A DNA stretch of 64,000 nt. Origin: CAVUAT01 sp963848045. GTDB lineage: Bacteria; Actinomycetota; Thermoleophilia; Solirubrobacterales; 70-9. This document shows, piece after piece, positions 29,698 to 38,226 of this stretch. The notes under the pieces were generated by a model. It had not been told where the DNA came from. It ran no database searches and saw nothing but the letters and a program-made list of their open reading frames with translations. The position numbers and the translations under genes were made by a program. The stretch is from positions 124,001 through 188,000 of the forward strand of contig CAWKCC010000001.1 of NCBI GenBank assembly GCA_963848045.1, given 5' to 3'. Numbering within the stretch: the stretch's first letter is position 1; the number at the start of each line of letters is the position of its first letter.

Positions 29698-30533
29698 GAG
29701 CCGGCCTCGCTGCCCCCGATGATCGCGGCGAGTCGCTCGAAGTCGGCCGGGGCGAGCGCCTCGGCCCGCGCATCGGCGGGCTTGCCCATGCGCTCGAGCG
29801 CGTCGCGGAACTGCCGCAGGCGGCCCGGCTGGGCAAGCTCCAGCGAGCGGGCAAGCGACTTGCGCCGGTGGGCGAAGGACTGCCGGACCAGCGCCACCAG
29901 CGCGGGCGGCGCCGCGGGGCCGCGGCGCCGCAGCCGGATCAGCGCCGACCCCACCCGCGGGCGGGGCGTGAACACGGCTGGATCCACCGCCCTGACCAGG
30001 CTCACCTCGCAGGCGAGCTGGGCGATGACGCTGGGCGAGCCGTATTCGCGCGTGCCCGGCTGCGCGCGCAGGCGGTCGGCGATCTCGCGCTGCACCATCA
30101 CCAGCCACTCGGCGATCGAGGGCAGCTCGGAGATCGTGCGCAGGAGCAGCGGCGTCGCGATCGAGTACGGCAGGTTCGCGACGAGCTTCGTGGGGGCCGG
30201 GCGCAGAGCCGCGAGGTCCTCACGCATCGCGTCGCCCCAGACGAGGCTGACGTTTTCGGCCTCGGCGGCGAGCGGCTCGAGCTGCTCGCGCAGGCGCTGA
30301 TCCATCTCGATCACGTGCACCCGGGCGACCGCGGGCGCCAGGCGCTCGGTCAGCGCGCCGCCCCCACCCCCCACTTCCAGGACCACGTCCGCGGGATCGA
30401 GGTGCGCCTCGCGCACGATCGCGTCGAGCAGGTTGGGGTCGGCGAGGAAGTTCTGGCCCAGGCGGCGCTGCCGGGCGCTCGCTCGCGGCTTGCCTCGGGC
30501 CACCGGGCCAGCATATGAGAGCCCCCGGCTCAC
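29694..30533 (-). CDS. ksgA: 16S rRNA (adenine1518/1519-N6)-dimethyltransferase
   Basis: 279 aa Rossmann methyltransferase: QRRLGQNFLADPNLLDAIV, SAM-binding LEVGGGGGALTERL, catalytic NLPYSIATPLL (N-L-P-Y) and FTPRPRVGSALIRL. Dimethylates two adenines near the 3' end of 16S rRNA. GTG at 30533 overlaps the tatD stop (GTGA); an alternative TTG at 30536 and a GTG at 30503 exist, the latter closer to the family start. Confidence 0.95.
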   Translation of the reverse strand: MSRGLSYAGPVARGKPRASARQRRLGQNFLADPNLLDAIVREAHLDPADVVLEVGGGGGALTERLAPAVARVHVIEMDQRLREQLEPLAAEAENVSLVWGDAMREDLAALRPAPTKLVANLPYSIATPLLLRTISELPSIAEWLVMVQREIADRLRAQPGTREYGSPSVIAQLACEVSLVRAVDPAVFTPRPRVGSALIRLRRRGPAAPPALVALVRQSFAHRRKSLARSLELAQPGRLRQFRDALERMGKPADARAEALAPADFERLAAIIGGSEAGS

Positions 30534-31297
30534 CAACCGAATACCCGCGAGGCGTTGGCCTCGACGGTGCGCTCGAGAGCCGCGTAGGCGACGCCCCGCA
30601 CCTCGGCCAGACGCTCGGCCGTGGCGACGACGTTCGCAGGCTGGTTGGGCTTGCCGCGCAGCGGCTGCGGCGCAAGGTAGGGCGAGTCGGTCTCGACCAG
30701 GATGCGGTCCTCCGGGACGAGCGCGGCAGCCTCGCGCAGCTCGGAGGCCCTGGGGTAGGTGAGGTTGCCGGCGAAAGAGCAGTACCAGCCGCGCTCGGCG
30801 GCGCGCTCGGCCCAGCGCGGCCCGGCCGAGAAGCAGTGCAGGATGACGTCGGTGTGCGCCTCGGCAGCGAGGGTCTCGAAGGCCTCGCCGACGGCCTGAT
30901 CGGAGCCCTCGGCGTCGCGCAGGTGCATGACCACCGGCTTGCCGACCGCGTTTGCGATCCGCAGCTGGGCCGAGAGAGCCCGCCGCTGGTCGGCCGCGGG
31001 GACGCTGTCACGGTAGAAGTCGAGGCCGGTCTCGCCGACCGCGACCACCTCGTCGCGACCGGCCAGCTCCTCGATCGCCGCCGCGGCCCGCTCGTCGAAC
31101 CCCCCGGCGCCGTTGGGGTGGCGCCCCACGCAGGCGAACACGCACTCGTGTCGGGCGGCGAGCGCGACCACCCCGGGATTGGAGTCCTCGCCCAGCCCGA
31201 CGCTGAGGATGCGGCTCACGCCCGCCTCGGCGGCGGCCGCAATCAGCTGCTCTGCGGGCGCCTCGCAGAGCCCGAGGTGCGCGTGGGTGTCGACCAC
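30530..31297 (-). CDS. tatD: TatD-family metal-dependent DNase
   Basis: 255 aa TIM-barrel hydrolase. Metal ligands: MVDTHAHL (two His), GETGLDFYRD (Glu), VVMHLRDAEG (His), VILHCFSAG (His) and LVETDSPYLAPQ (Asp). TatD proteins are 3'-5' exonucleases or D-aminoacyl-tRNA-deacylase-like enzymes for DNA repair and quality control. Coupled to ksgA by a 4-nt overlap. Start follows the family N-terminus exactly. Confidence 0.94.
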   Translation of the reverse strand: MVDTHAHLGLCEAPAEQLIAAAAEAGVSRILSVGLGEDSNPGVVALAARHECVFACVGRHPNGAGGFDERAAAAIEELAGRDEVVAVGETGLDFYRDSVPAADQRRALSAQLRIANAVGKPVVMHLRDAEGSDQAVGEAFETLAAEAHTDVILHCFSAGPRWAERAAERGWYCSFAGNLTYPRASELREAAALVPEDRILVETDSPYLAPQPLRGKPNQPANVVATAERLAEVRGVAYAALERTVEANASRVFGW

Positions 31298-31370
31298 GCG
31301 GCGAGTCTAGGGTGCGTTCGCGGCGGCCGGCTCAGCTGCGCGGGAAGTGCATCAGGGGGCCGCACACTGC

Positions 31371-31404
31371 CGGCCGGGCCGGGGATCGCGCCCCGGCCCG
31401 GCCG
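31371..31404 (-). terminator. Strong 14-bp stem-loop terminator
   Basis: Perfect 14-bp GC stem (cggccgggccgggg and its complement) with a 6-nt loop, 6 nt after the stop codon of the collagen-like gene on the minus strand. It separates that gene from tatD. No T-tract. Confidence 0.65.
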
Positions 31405-31410
31405 CCGCTC

Positions 31411-31920
31411 TCAGTTCAGGACGACGAAGAATCCGGTGGAGACGAAAGTGCCCGCCCCGGAATGCGTACGGATGAAGCTGTCGGTGCCCGGCAGGATCGT
31501 GCTGCAGGATCCGTATCCGCCCAGCCCGGCGTCGAGCGTACGGTCCTTGATCAGGCTGACCCCGCCTTGGTCGATGGTCGCCGTGATGCTCTTCGGGGTG
31601 AAGCCGACGGCGTTGATGCAGTACTCGCCGTTCGGGCCCGCGGCCGCGGCGGTGACGTTGAGCGAGTTCGCCGCGTCGAGCGTCCCGTTGGCGAAGACGT
31701 GGGCGTAGCCCTTCGCCGTGCCGGCCGGGCCCTGCTGTCCCTGCTGTCCCTGCGGCCCCGGCTGCTTGCTCAGCTTCTTGAATTGCTTCTTCAGGCTCTT
31801 GACCTGCTTCGCGACCTTGCTCAACGACGGCCCGCCTCCCGATGCCGGAGTGATCAGGCCGACCGCAACGACGGTCGCGATGATGGCTGCGAGCGCCAAC
31901 GCGCCCTTTGAGATCTTCAA
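31411..31920 (-). CDS. Secreted coiled-coil protein with short collagen-like motif
   Basis: 169 aa from TTG 31920, chosen because gggagg lies 5 nt upstream and the signal peptide (KISKGALALAAIIATVVAVG) then begins at residue 2. After cleavage: a short Lys-rich coiled coil (VAKQVKSLKKQFKKLSK), a collagen-like PGPQGQQGQQGPAG patch, and a C-terminal beta-rich domain with two Cys. Proteins with this signal/coiled-coil/GPQG/beta-domain layout occur in Solirubrobacterales-like genomes as surface proteins of unknown role. It is an insertion in the metG-tatD cluster. Confidence 0.75.
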   Translation of the reverse strand: MKISKGALALAAIIATVVAVGLITPASGGGPSLSKVAKQVKSLKKQFKKLSKQPGPQGQQGQQGPAGTAKGYAHVFANGTLDAANSLNVTAAAAGPNGEYCINAVGFTPKSITATIDQGGVSLIKDRTLDAGLGGYGSCSTILPGTDSFIRTHSGAGTFVSTGFFVVLN

Positions 31921-32005
31921 GCTGTCCTCCCCTTCTGGGTGTTTGTGGTGAGGGCCGGCCTGACCGGACCGACCCGAGGAGAGTCTACGGGGAGGAGGTG
32001 CGCCG

Positions 32006-32437
32006 CTACTTCTTGAGCTTGAAGGTGCGCTTGTCGGTGTCCCGCAGGCCCGTCGCGACATCGGTGGCGACGATCTTCGACTTCAGCCTGACCGAGCGGA
32101 TGTTGGCCCGAATCGATTTCAGCAGTGGCCCGTTGGGCTTGAGCTGGTCCTGGAAGGTCTGGCCGGCCGGGATGTTCGTGCCGCGGACCGCCGGCGGGCG
32201 GAAATTCTTGCCGGGCAGGCCGGTGAGCACGACGTCGATCTTGACGTTGCAGGTGACCCCGCAGACGAAGTTGTAGCTGATCCTCTTGCCGGCCTTGAGC
32301 TTGCCCTTGGTCGCGTAGCGCACGATCTCCTCGCCGGACGAGCTCGCCGTGGGATCAGCGCCCACCGAGGCGGCGGGCGCCAGCAGAGCCGCCGAGGCGG
32401 CGGCGATGGTCATTGCTTTCAGTCCTCTGCGCGACAT
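32006..32437 (-). CDS. Secreted protein of unknown function
   Basis: 143 aa: signal peptide MSRRGLKAMTIAAASAALLAPAASVGA, then a beta-rich domain with two Cys (VCGVTCN) and many basic residues, ending RTFKLKK. The product is exported; I do not recognise a family. The 3' end is separated from the collagen-like gene by 85 nt and the 5' end from metG by 19 nt, so it may ride on the metG transcript. Confidence 0.7.
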   Translation of the reverse strand: MSRRGLKAMTIAAASAALLAPAASVGADPTASSSGEEIVRYATKGKLKAGKRISYNFVCGVTCNVKIDVVLTGLPGKNFRPPAVRGTNIPAGQTFQDQLKPNGPLLKSIRANIRSVRLKSKIVATDVATGLRDTDKRTFKLKK

Positions 32438-32456
32438 GGTGACTGGAACCTACAAC

Positions 32457-33959
32457 CTACGAGGCGGGCTGGAGTTTCGGAAAGAGCGGCGCCAGCTCGC
32501 CGATCGCCTGACCCCCGCCACGCGATCCGAACTCGGCCAGCTCGCGGCCGGGCTCGTCCAGCGCGTCCAGCAGCGTGCCCGTGCTCTGCGGCATGTAGGC
32601 GTGCAGCAGCAGGGTCGTCACGCGCAGGCCCTCGGCGAGCCCGAACAGCACGCTGTCGAGGCGGCGGGCCTGGGCCTCGTCCTTGGCGAGGTCCCAGGGC
32701 CGGGACTCCTCGACGTAGCGGTTGAGGCGGCGCACCAGTTTCCAGATCTCCTCCAGCGCCTGGGTCAGCTCGCAGCGGTCGAGCAGCTCGCAAACCCGAT
32801 CGGGCACCCCCTCGAAGCCCGCGGCCAGCTCGCGCTCGGCATCGGCTCGGGGCACGACGCCCTCGCGGTAGCGAGCGATCATCGAGAGTGTGCGGTTGGC
32901 GAGGTTGCCGAACTCGTTGGCCAGCTCGGTCTCGTAACGAGCTTCGAAACCGGCGGGCGAGATCTGGCCGTCCTGGCCGAAGGAGACCTCGCGGAAGCAG
33001 TAGTAGCGCAGCGCGTCGGCGCCGAACATGTCGATCACGGTGTCGGGGTCGAGCACGTTGCCCAGCGACTTCGACATCTTGTGGCCCTCCATGAGCAGAT
33101 AGCCGTGGATGAACATCCCCCGCGGCACCTCGATCCCCGCCGCCATCAGGAAGGCCGGCCAGTAGATGGCGTGGAACTTGAGGATGTCCTTGGCGAGTAT
33201 GTGGACGGCCGGCCAGAAGCGGTCGGTCAGGTCCTCGCCATCCCGCGCGTAGCTGAGCGCCGTGTAGTAGTTGAGCAGCGCGTCGAACCAGACGTAGATC
33301 ACCTGATCGGTGTCCCAGGGGACCGGCACCCCCCATTTCAGCCGCGGGCGCGATAGAGAGACGTCCTGGAGTCCCCGGCGGATGAAGGCCAGCGCCTCAT
33401 TGCGCCGAAAGCCGGGAGCGACGAAGTCGGGCCTCTCCTCATAGAGGCGCTCGAGGGGCTCCTGGAAGGCCGAGAGCCGGAAGAACCAGTTCTCCTCCTT
33501 CTCGAGGGTCAACTCGATCTTGTGGATCGGGCAGGTGTGGCCCTCGCCCAGCTCGGACGCGGTCTTGAAGTCGGCGCAGCGGGGGCAGTACCAGCCCTCG
33601 TAGGTGCCCTCGTACACGTGCCCGTTGTCATAGACCCTCTGGACCACCTCCTGCACGCGGCGCTGGTGGCCCTCGTCGGTGGTGCGGATGAAGAAGTCGT
33701 TCGAGGCGTTGATGCGCTCGGCCATGCGCCTGAAGCGGGGGGCGAGGCGGTCGCCGAGCTCGCGCGGGGTCACTCCCTCGCGCTCGGCCTGCTGAGCCAC
33801 GGGCTCGCCGAACTCGTCGGTGCCGGTCAGGAAGAAGACGTCCTCGCCGCGCTGGCGATGGTGCCGAGCGAGGATGTCGGCGGCGATCGTCGAGTACGCG
33901 TGCCCGAGATGGGGCTCGCCGTTGACGTAGTAGATCGGCGTGGTGACGTAGAAGCTCAC
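32457..33959 (-). CDS. metG: Methionyl-tRNA synthetase
   Basis: 500 aa class I synthetase. HLGH at residues 17-20 is the HIGH motif; a zinc-knuckle-type WYCPRCADF...CPIHK follows; KMSKSLGN is the KMSKS loop. The anticodon-binding helical domain fills the C-terminus. The extra C-terminal tRNA-binding (EMAP-like) domain of some MetRS is absent. GTG start at 33959; TATGCT lies 9 nt upstream and no ribosome binding site is evident. Confidence 0.97.
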   Translation of the reverse strand: MSFYVTTPIYYVNGEPHLGHAYSTIAADILARHHRQRGEDVFFLTGTDEFGEPVAQQAEREGVTPRELGDRLAPRFRRMAERINASNDFFIRTTDEGHQRRVQEVVQRVYDNGHVYEGTYEGWYCPRCADFKTASELGEGHTCPIHKIELTLEKEENWFFRLSAFQEPLERLYEERPDFVAPGFRRNEALAFIRRGLQDVSLSRPRLKWGVPVPWDTDQVIYVWFDALLNYYTALSYARDGEDLTDRFWPAVHILAKDILKFHAIYWPAFLMAAGIEVPRGMFIHGYLLMEGHKMSKSLGNVLDPDTVIDMFGADALRYYCFREVSFGQDGQISPAGFEARYETELANEFGNLANRTLSMIARYREGVVPRADAERELAAGFEGVPDRVCELLDRCELTQALEEIWKLVRRLNRYVEESRPWDLAKDEAQARRLDSVLFGLAEGLRVTTLLLHAYMPQSTGTLLDALDEPGRELAEFGSRGGGQAIGELAPLFPKLQPAS

Positions 33960-33968
33960 GGCCGGCTG

Positions 33969-33974
33969 AGCATA
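33969..33974 (-). promoter_or_regulatory. Candidate -10 box (TATGCT) of metG
   Basis: Minus-strand TATGCT, 9 nt, then GTG at 33959. Same hexamer and spacing as before the SurA-like gene. Confidence 0.4.
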
Positions 33975-34008
33975 GAGACGAGCACCAGGTTCACCTTCCC
34001 GGGTCAGC

Positions 34009-34275
34009 TCAGAGCAGCTTCTCCTGCCCCTTGGCCCTGGTGCGCTTGCGCGGCATGCCGGCCGCTTCGGTCAGGGCGTCCTCGATCTCTCGCAGGATGG
34101 CGCGCTCGGATCGCGAGGCCACCACCGGCTCGGCCATGCCCTCGACGTGCACGAACGTGCGCCGCCCGTCGCCCCTGTCCTTGGGATCGAGCGGGACCAG
34201 GGCGTAGATCCGGTCCGCCCGGGCGAACTTGCCGTAGCCCAGCGAGACCATTCGCGGCTCGCGCTTGGTGGCCAT
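34009..34275 (-). CDS. RemA/DUF370-like small regulatory protein
   Basis: 88 aa from ATG 34275, which has a ttgagg ribosome binding site 6 nt upstream. The N-terminal part reads VSLGYGKFARADRIYALV...GRRTFVHVEG...PVVASRSERAI, which parallels the DUF370/RemA pattern (IGFGN..SANRI..IV...GRRTRAV......VLSA). RemA is a small DNA-binding matrix/biofilm activator in Bacillus. The Lys/Arg-rich C-terminal extension (RKRTRAKGQEKLL) is not in RemA and could aid DNA binding. Assignment is by motif pattern only. Confidence 0.55.
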   Translation of the reverse strand: MATKREPRMVSLGYGKFARADRIYALVPLDPKDRGDGRRTFVHVEGMAEPVVASRSERAILREIEDALTEAAGMPRKRTRAKGQEKLL

Positions 34276-34398
34276 CTCATGCCTCAAGTTAGAGCGAGCG
34301 GTAGACGGCTTCGCAGCCGGTTGGGTGACCTCCCGCGCCGCCGCTCGATCGGCAGCGAAGCTCTGTGGCGGACCTCGAGGCTGGGCAGCCGGCGGCGG

Positions 34399-35220
34399 CT
34401 AGCGGCGGGGGTCCCGGCCGGTTATCCCCCGGTAGAGGTCGTTGGCGGGCACGCCGGTCAGCGCCGAGACGACACCGGCCGCCGCGCGAGGCCGGGCGCC
34501 GGCGCGGACCAGACCGCGCAGCGCGTCGACGGCGAAGCCGATGTCGACGCTCGTCGTCTCGCTGGCGGGGCCGATCACCACGACGATCTCGCCGCGCGGC
34601 TGGTCGCGGAAGTGCCTCATCAGCTCGCCGAGGGTGCCGCGGGCCACCTCCTCGTGCAGCTTGGTCAGCTCGCGGCAGACGGCCGCGGGGCGGTCGGGTG
34701 CCATCGTGGCCAGGGCGGAGAGCGACTCCGGCAGCCGCCGCGGCGACTCGAAGGCGACCACCGTCTCGGGCGATTGCAGCACGCGCTCCAGCTCTCCGGT
34801 GCGGCGCGGCAGGAAGCCGACGAAGCGCCAGCGGTGGCTGGAGAGCCCCGAGGCGATCAGCGCGGTGGTCACCGAGGAGGCCCCGGGCAACACCTCGAGC
34901 TCCAGGTCGCGGTCGATGCACGCCCGGATCAGCCGGTAGCCGGGGTCCGAGATGCCCGGTGTGCCGGCGTCGGAGATCAGGGTGACCGAGTCTCCGCGCT
35001 CGATCATCTGAGCGAGCTCGCGGGCGCGCTCGGCCTCGTTCTGCTCGTGATAGGAGACCAGCCGCGGCGCGGGGATCTCGAGCAGCTCCAGCAGCCGCCC
35101 GGCTCGCCGCGTGTCCTCGCAGGCGATCAGGTCGGCCTCCGCGAGCGCCGCGCGGGCGCGGGCGGTGATGTCGCCGAGGTTGCCGATCGGCGTCGGGCAG
35201 ACCGTGAGCTTGCCGGGCAC
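34399..35220 (-). CDS. rsmI: 16S rRNA (cytidine1402-2'-O)-methyltransferase
   Basis: 273 aa SAM-dependent tetrapyrrole-methylase-fold enzyme: CPTPIGNLGDITARA, CEDTRRAGRLL, SYHEQNE, LISDAGTPGISDPGYRL, LPGASSVTTAL and GFLPRR are all RsmI signatures. Methylates the 2'-OH of C1402 in the decoding centre. GTG start. The 111-nt gap downstream to the RemA-like gene holds nothing I can identify. Confidence 0.95.
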   Translation of the reverse strand: MPGKLTVCPTPIGNLGDITARARAALAEADLIACEDTRRAGRLLELLEIPAPRLVSYHEQNEAERARELAQMIERGDSVTLISDAGTPGISDPGYRLIRACIDRDLELEVLPGASSVTTALIASGLSSHRWRFVGFLPRRTGELERVLQSPETVVAFESPRRLPESLSALATMAPDRPAAVCRELTKLHEEVARGTLGELMRHFRDQPRGEIVVVIGPASETTSVDIGFAVDALRGLVRAGARPRAAAGVVSALTGVPANDLYRGITGRDPRR

Positions 35221-35240
35221 GCACCCGAGCCTAGATCAGC

Positions 35241-36203
35241 TCACCGCGAGACGGCGCCGACCTCCTCGAGGGCCATCTCGGCGGCGCCGATCATGCCGGC
35301 GTCGGGGCCCATCTGCGCCTCCCGCACCGGGGTCTCGTTCATCGGGGGCAGGGCGCGCTCGCGCAGCTCCGCGCGGGCGGGCTCGAGCAGCAGGTCGCCG
35401 GCCGCGATCACCCCGCCACCGATCACGATCACGTCCGGGTTGAAGATGTTCGCGAGGCTGGAGAGACCGACGCCGAGCCGCGATCCGACCAGCGCCATCA
35501 CCTTGGCGGCGACCTGATCGCCCGCCAGGGCCGCGTCGGTCACCGTCTTGCCCGTCACCGCCCCCCGGCGCGCCAGGGCCAATCCCAGCGCCGAGCCGGG
35601 GTGGGTGCCGGCGGCGGCCGTCCCCTCCCGGGCCAGCGCGGTGCCCGACACCAGCGACTCGAGGCAGCCGTGGTTGGGACAGGTTCCCTGGCATGGCGGG
35701 CCGTTGTGGTCGATGACCATGTGGCCGAGCTCGGCGCCGGCGCCGAGTGAGCCGCGGTAGAGCTCACCTTCGATGATCAGCCCGCCGCCGACACCCGTCC
35801 CGATCGTCAGCATCACGGCGTTGGTGGCGCCTCGCGCCGCGCCGAAGCGGTGCTCGGCGAGCGCGGCCACGTTGGCGTCATTGTCGACGAAGACCGGTAG
35901 CCCAGTGCGCTCGGCGATGATGTCCCGGATCGGCACGTCGGTGATCTCGAGGTTGACGGCATTGATCGCGACGCCGCGCTCACGGTCGATCGTGCAGGGA
36001 ATGCCGAGGCCGATCGCGACCGCGTCGGGGCGTGCCCTGCGCGCCTTCTTGACCTCCGCTTCGATCGTCGCCAGCACCTCGTCCTCGCTGGCGCCGGTCG
36101 AGGCCTCGCGACTCTCGTGATGCACCATCTGCCCGGCGTCCACGACGCCCGTCAGCAGCTTCGTGCCGCCCAGATCGACGCCGATCGCCTCTGGCGGCGT
36201 CAC
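35241..36203 (-). CDS. ROK-family glucokinase
   Basis: 320 aa from GTG 36203. ATP-binding IGVDLGGTKLLTGVV, sugar-binding FVDNDANVAALAEHRFG, and the ROK zinc motif GPPCQGTCPNHGCLES of the actinobacterial glucokinase type. Phosphorylates glucose (or a related hexose) for glycolysis. No good ribosome binding site is seen before the GTG; an open frame extends upstream but overlaps the divergent LCP gene. The 48-bp gap to that gene must hold both promoters. Confidence 0.88.
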   Translation of the reverse strand: MTPPEAIGVDLGGTKLLTGVVDAGQMVHHESREASTGASEDEVLATIEAEVKKARRARPDAVAIGLGIPCTIDRERGVAINAVNLEITDVPIRDIIAERTGLPVFVDNDANVAALAEHRFGAARGATNAVMLTIGTGVGGGLIIEGELYRGSLGAGAELGHMVIDHNGPPCQGTCPNHGCLESLVSGTALAREGTAAAGTHPGSALGLALARRGAVTGKTVTDAALAGDQVAAKVMALVGSRLGVGLSSLANIFNPDVIVIGGGVIAAGDLLLEPARAELRERALPPMNETPVREAQMGPDAGMIGAAEMALEEVGAVSR

Positions 36204-36251
36204 GGACGGTGGCGGTCGGGCGTCGGCGGCATGCGGCAGTATTGATATCCG

Positions 36252-37748
36252 ATGTGCCCGCAGGGAGATGAGCGGCCGCCCGAGCGGCCAGAGGACTCGG
36301 GTGGCCCCGAGGCGCCCCACCCGCCCGAGCAGGCGGGCGGATCTCCCGAGGATGCGCCCGGCAAGCCCGAGCCGGGACCCGACGCCGAGCCGGAGGACTC
36401 CGGCGCCCCCGAGTACACCGTCTACGGCGCGGGCGGCGAGGAGAAGGGCCGAAGGAAGGCCCCCGCGCGCAAGGCCAAGCCCAAGCAGGAGGCCAAGCCC
36501 AAGCAGGAGGCCAAGCCCAAGCCCAAGCAGGAGGCCAAGCCCAAGCCGGAGGCCAAGCCCAAGCCCAAGCCGGAGGCCAAGCGCAAGCCGGAGGCCGAGG
36601 CCGAGCCCGAGCGCTCAAGGGCCGAAAGGCCTGACTACAAGGTCTACAGGTCCCGCCCCGGCCTGCGCGGCCGCCTCGGCAAGCCGGACCTGGCGGCCCT
36701 GCGGCGCGAGCGCCGCGGGCCCGGCGGGGGCCTGCGCGACCGGCTGCGCTCGTCGGGTGGCGACGGCGGGCGGCGTTGGCTTCGCTGGGTGCTGATCGGG
36801 GTCGGCGGCTGGATCCTGCTCAGCTTCATCGCCTTCGCCGTCTCGGCGCAGATTCAGAAGTCGAAGCTCTCAGACCAGGCCAAGAGCGCGCTCGCCGGGG
36901 GGCCCGACGTACTCGCAGGCCAGAACATCCTCATCCTGGGCGGCGATCAGCGCACGGGGGTGACGGGCCGCAACGAGCCCGGCGCCGAGGGCTCCGGGTC
37001 GCCTCGCGCCGACACGATCATGGTCCTGCACGCGTCGCTGACCTCGTTTCGAAAGCTCTCGATCCCCCGTGACACGCTCGCTGAGATCCCCGGCTTCGGG
37101 GCGCAGAAGATCAACGGCGCCTTCTCGCTGACCGGCAAGCGCAACGGCGACGCTGCGCTGGTCGTGAAGACGGTCGAAGACTTCCTCGGCATCGACATAA
37201 ACCACATCGTGATCGTCGACTTCGAGGGCTTCGCCGACTTCATCGACACGCTGGGCGGCATCGAGGTCGACCTACCCAACAAGGTCTGCGGCGAGATCTC
37301 GGGCGGCAAGTCGCGAGGCGGCGTGTCGCTGAAGCTGGCGCCCGGGAAGCACACCCTCGAGTCGCAGAAGGCGCTGGCGCTGGCCCGCCTGCGCAAGAAC
37401 GAGTGCGACCCCTCCGAGGACGACCTCGACCGCGCTGCACGACAGCAGCTGATCCTGAACGGGATCAAGGGGCGCCTCACCGACCCGCTGCGACTCCCCT
37501 ACAACTTCATCAAGGGGCCGCTGATCGGCTGGAACGCCCCCAAGGCCCTGATCAGCGACATGGGTGCCTTCACGCTGCCGCAGGTGGGGCTGGCGGCGGT
37601 CTTCGGCGGCAACGACGAGACCAACGTCTTGAAGCCCTCGGGCAGCGGACCGGGCGGCAGCCTGTTCATCTCCGAGGGCGAGTGCCGGCGCGCGGTCGAG
37701 AAGCTGACGGGCGGGTCCCCCAAGCGAGAGCCCGCCTGCTCGCCCTAG
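36252..37748 (+). CDS. LytR-CpsA-Psr (LCP) family cell-wall glycopolymer ligase
   Basis: 498 aa. Long cytoplasmic N-terminus (1-170) rich in Pro/Glu, with a K/P/Q/E/A repeat tract at about 75-120; one TM helix (about 178-200); then the extracytoplasmic LCP domain: ILILGGDQRTG, RADTIMVLHAS, LSIPRDTLAEIPG, KINGAFSLTG, TLGGIEVDLP and LALARLRKNECD. LCP enzymes transfer undecaprenyl-linked glycopolymers to peptidoglycan. This fits with the GT-C-like operon at the left of the window, though they are not adjacent. Confidence 0.9.
   Translation: MCPQGDERPPERPEDSGGPEAPHPPEQAGGSPEDAPGKPEPGPDAEPEDSGAPEYTVYGAGGEEKGRRKAPARKAKPKQEAKPKQEAKPKPKQEAKPKPEAKPKPKPEAKRKPEAEAEPERSRAERPDYKVYRSRPGLRGRLGKPDLAALRRERRGPGGGLRDRLRSSGGDGGRRWLRWVLIGVGGWILLSFIAFAVSAQIQKSKLSDQAKSALAGGPDVLAGQNILILGGDQRTGVTGRNEPGAEGSGSPRADTIMVLHASLTSFRKLSIPRDTLAEIPGFGAQKINGAFSLTGKRNGDAALVVKTVEDFLGIDINHIVIVDFEGFADFIDTLGGIEVDLPNKVCGEISGGKSRGGVSLKLAPGKHTLESQKALALARLRKNECDPSEDDLDRAARQQLILNGIKGRLTDPLRLPYNFIKGPLIGWNAPKALISDMGAFTLPQVGLAAVFGGNDETNVLKPSGSGPGGSLFISEGECRRAVEKLTGGSPKREPACSP
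36475..36600. repeat. Degenerate tandem repeats in LCP gene
   Basis: Irregular 18-24 bp units built from gccaagcccaag and caggag/ccggag blocks, encoding AKPKQE and AKPKPE runs in the cytoplasmic tail. Highly charged and Pro-rich; probably disordered. Confidence 0.8.
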
Positions 37749-37756
37749 AGCGGGCG

Positions 37757-38176
37757 CTAGTCCGAGCCGGAGCCCGCCCTCGTCTTGCTCTCGCCGCCCG
37801 GCTTGGAGCCGCCCGAGCCCGGGGAGTCTCCCGACTTGCCCGAGCCGGCCTCGGAGGAACCGGAGCCCTTGGAGTCGCCGCCGCCCGAATCGGGCTGCTT
37901 GGAATCGGACTTCTTGGACCCGCCGGAGGACTCCGATGAGCCGGGCTCCCCGCCCTTGCCGTCCCCCGACTCGGCTCCCTTGCCGTCCCCCGACTTGCCT
38001 TTCGCCGCGTAGTCGGTGGTGTAGAAGCCCGAGCCCTTGAAGTGGACCGCGACGGGATGGAAGACCCGCTCCACGGGGGCCCCGCAGCGCTCGCAGGCCT
38101 CGACCGGGTCATCGGACATGCTCTGGATCACCTCGAACTGGTGCCCGTTCTCGCAGCGGTACTCGTAGATCGGCAT
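37757..38176 (-). CDS. FmdB-family zinc-ribbon protein with low-complexity tail
   Basis: 139 aa from ATG 38176. Residues 1-52 form the FmdB/CxxC zinc ribbon (MPIYEYRCENGHQFE ... ACERCGAPVERVFHPVAV); Cys8, and Cys37 with Cys40, supply the visible ligands, with the first knuckle reading C-x3-H rather than CxxC. Residues 60-139 are a Gly/Ser/Lys/Asp/Glu tail, longer than usual. FmdB proteins are putative regulators of unknown mechanism. Convergent with the LCP gene 8 nt away. Confidence 0.82.
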   Translation of the reverse strand: MPIYEYRCENGHQFEVIQSMSDDPVEACERCGAPVERVFHPVAVHFKGSGFYTTDYAAKGKSGDGKGAESGDGKGGEPGSSESSGGSKKSDSKQPDSGGGDSKGSGSSEAGSGKSGDSPGSGGSKPGGESKTRAGSGSD

Positions 38177-38226
38177 TCTCTGAGTATCCCAACAACTCAA
38201 TCGTGCCCCGGCGCGAGGGGCGAAGC

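Noticed and set aside
36475..36600. CRISPR-like array
   Set aside because: Repeats are in frame, contiguous without spacers, and encode Lys/Pro/Glu repeats of the LCP protein.
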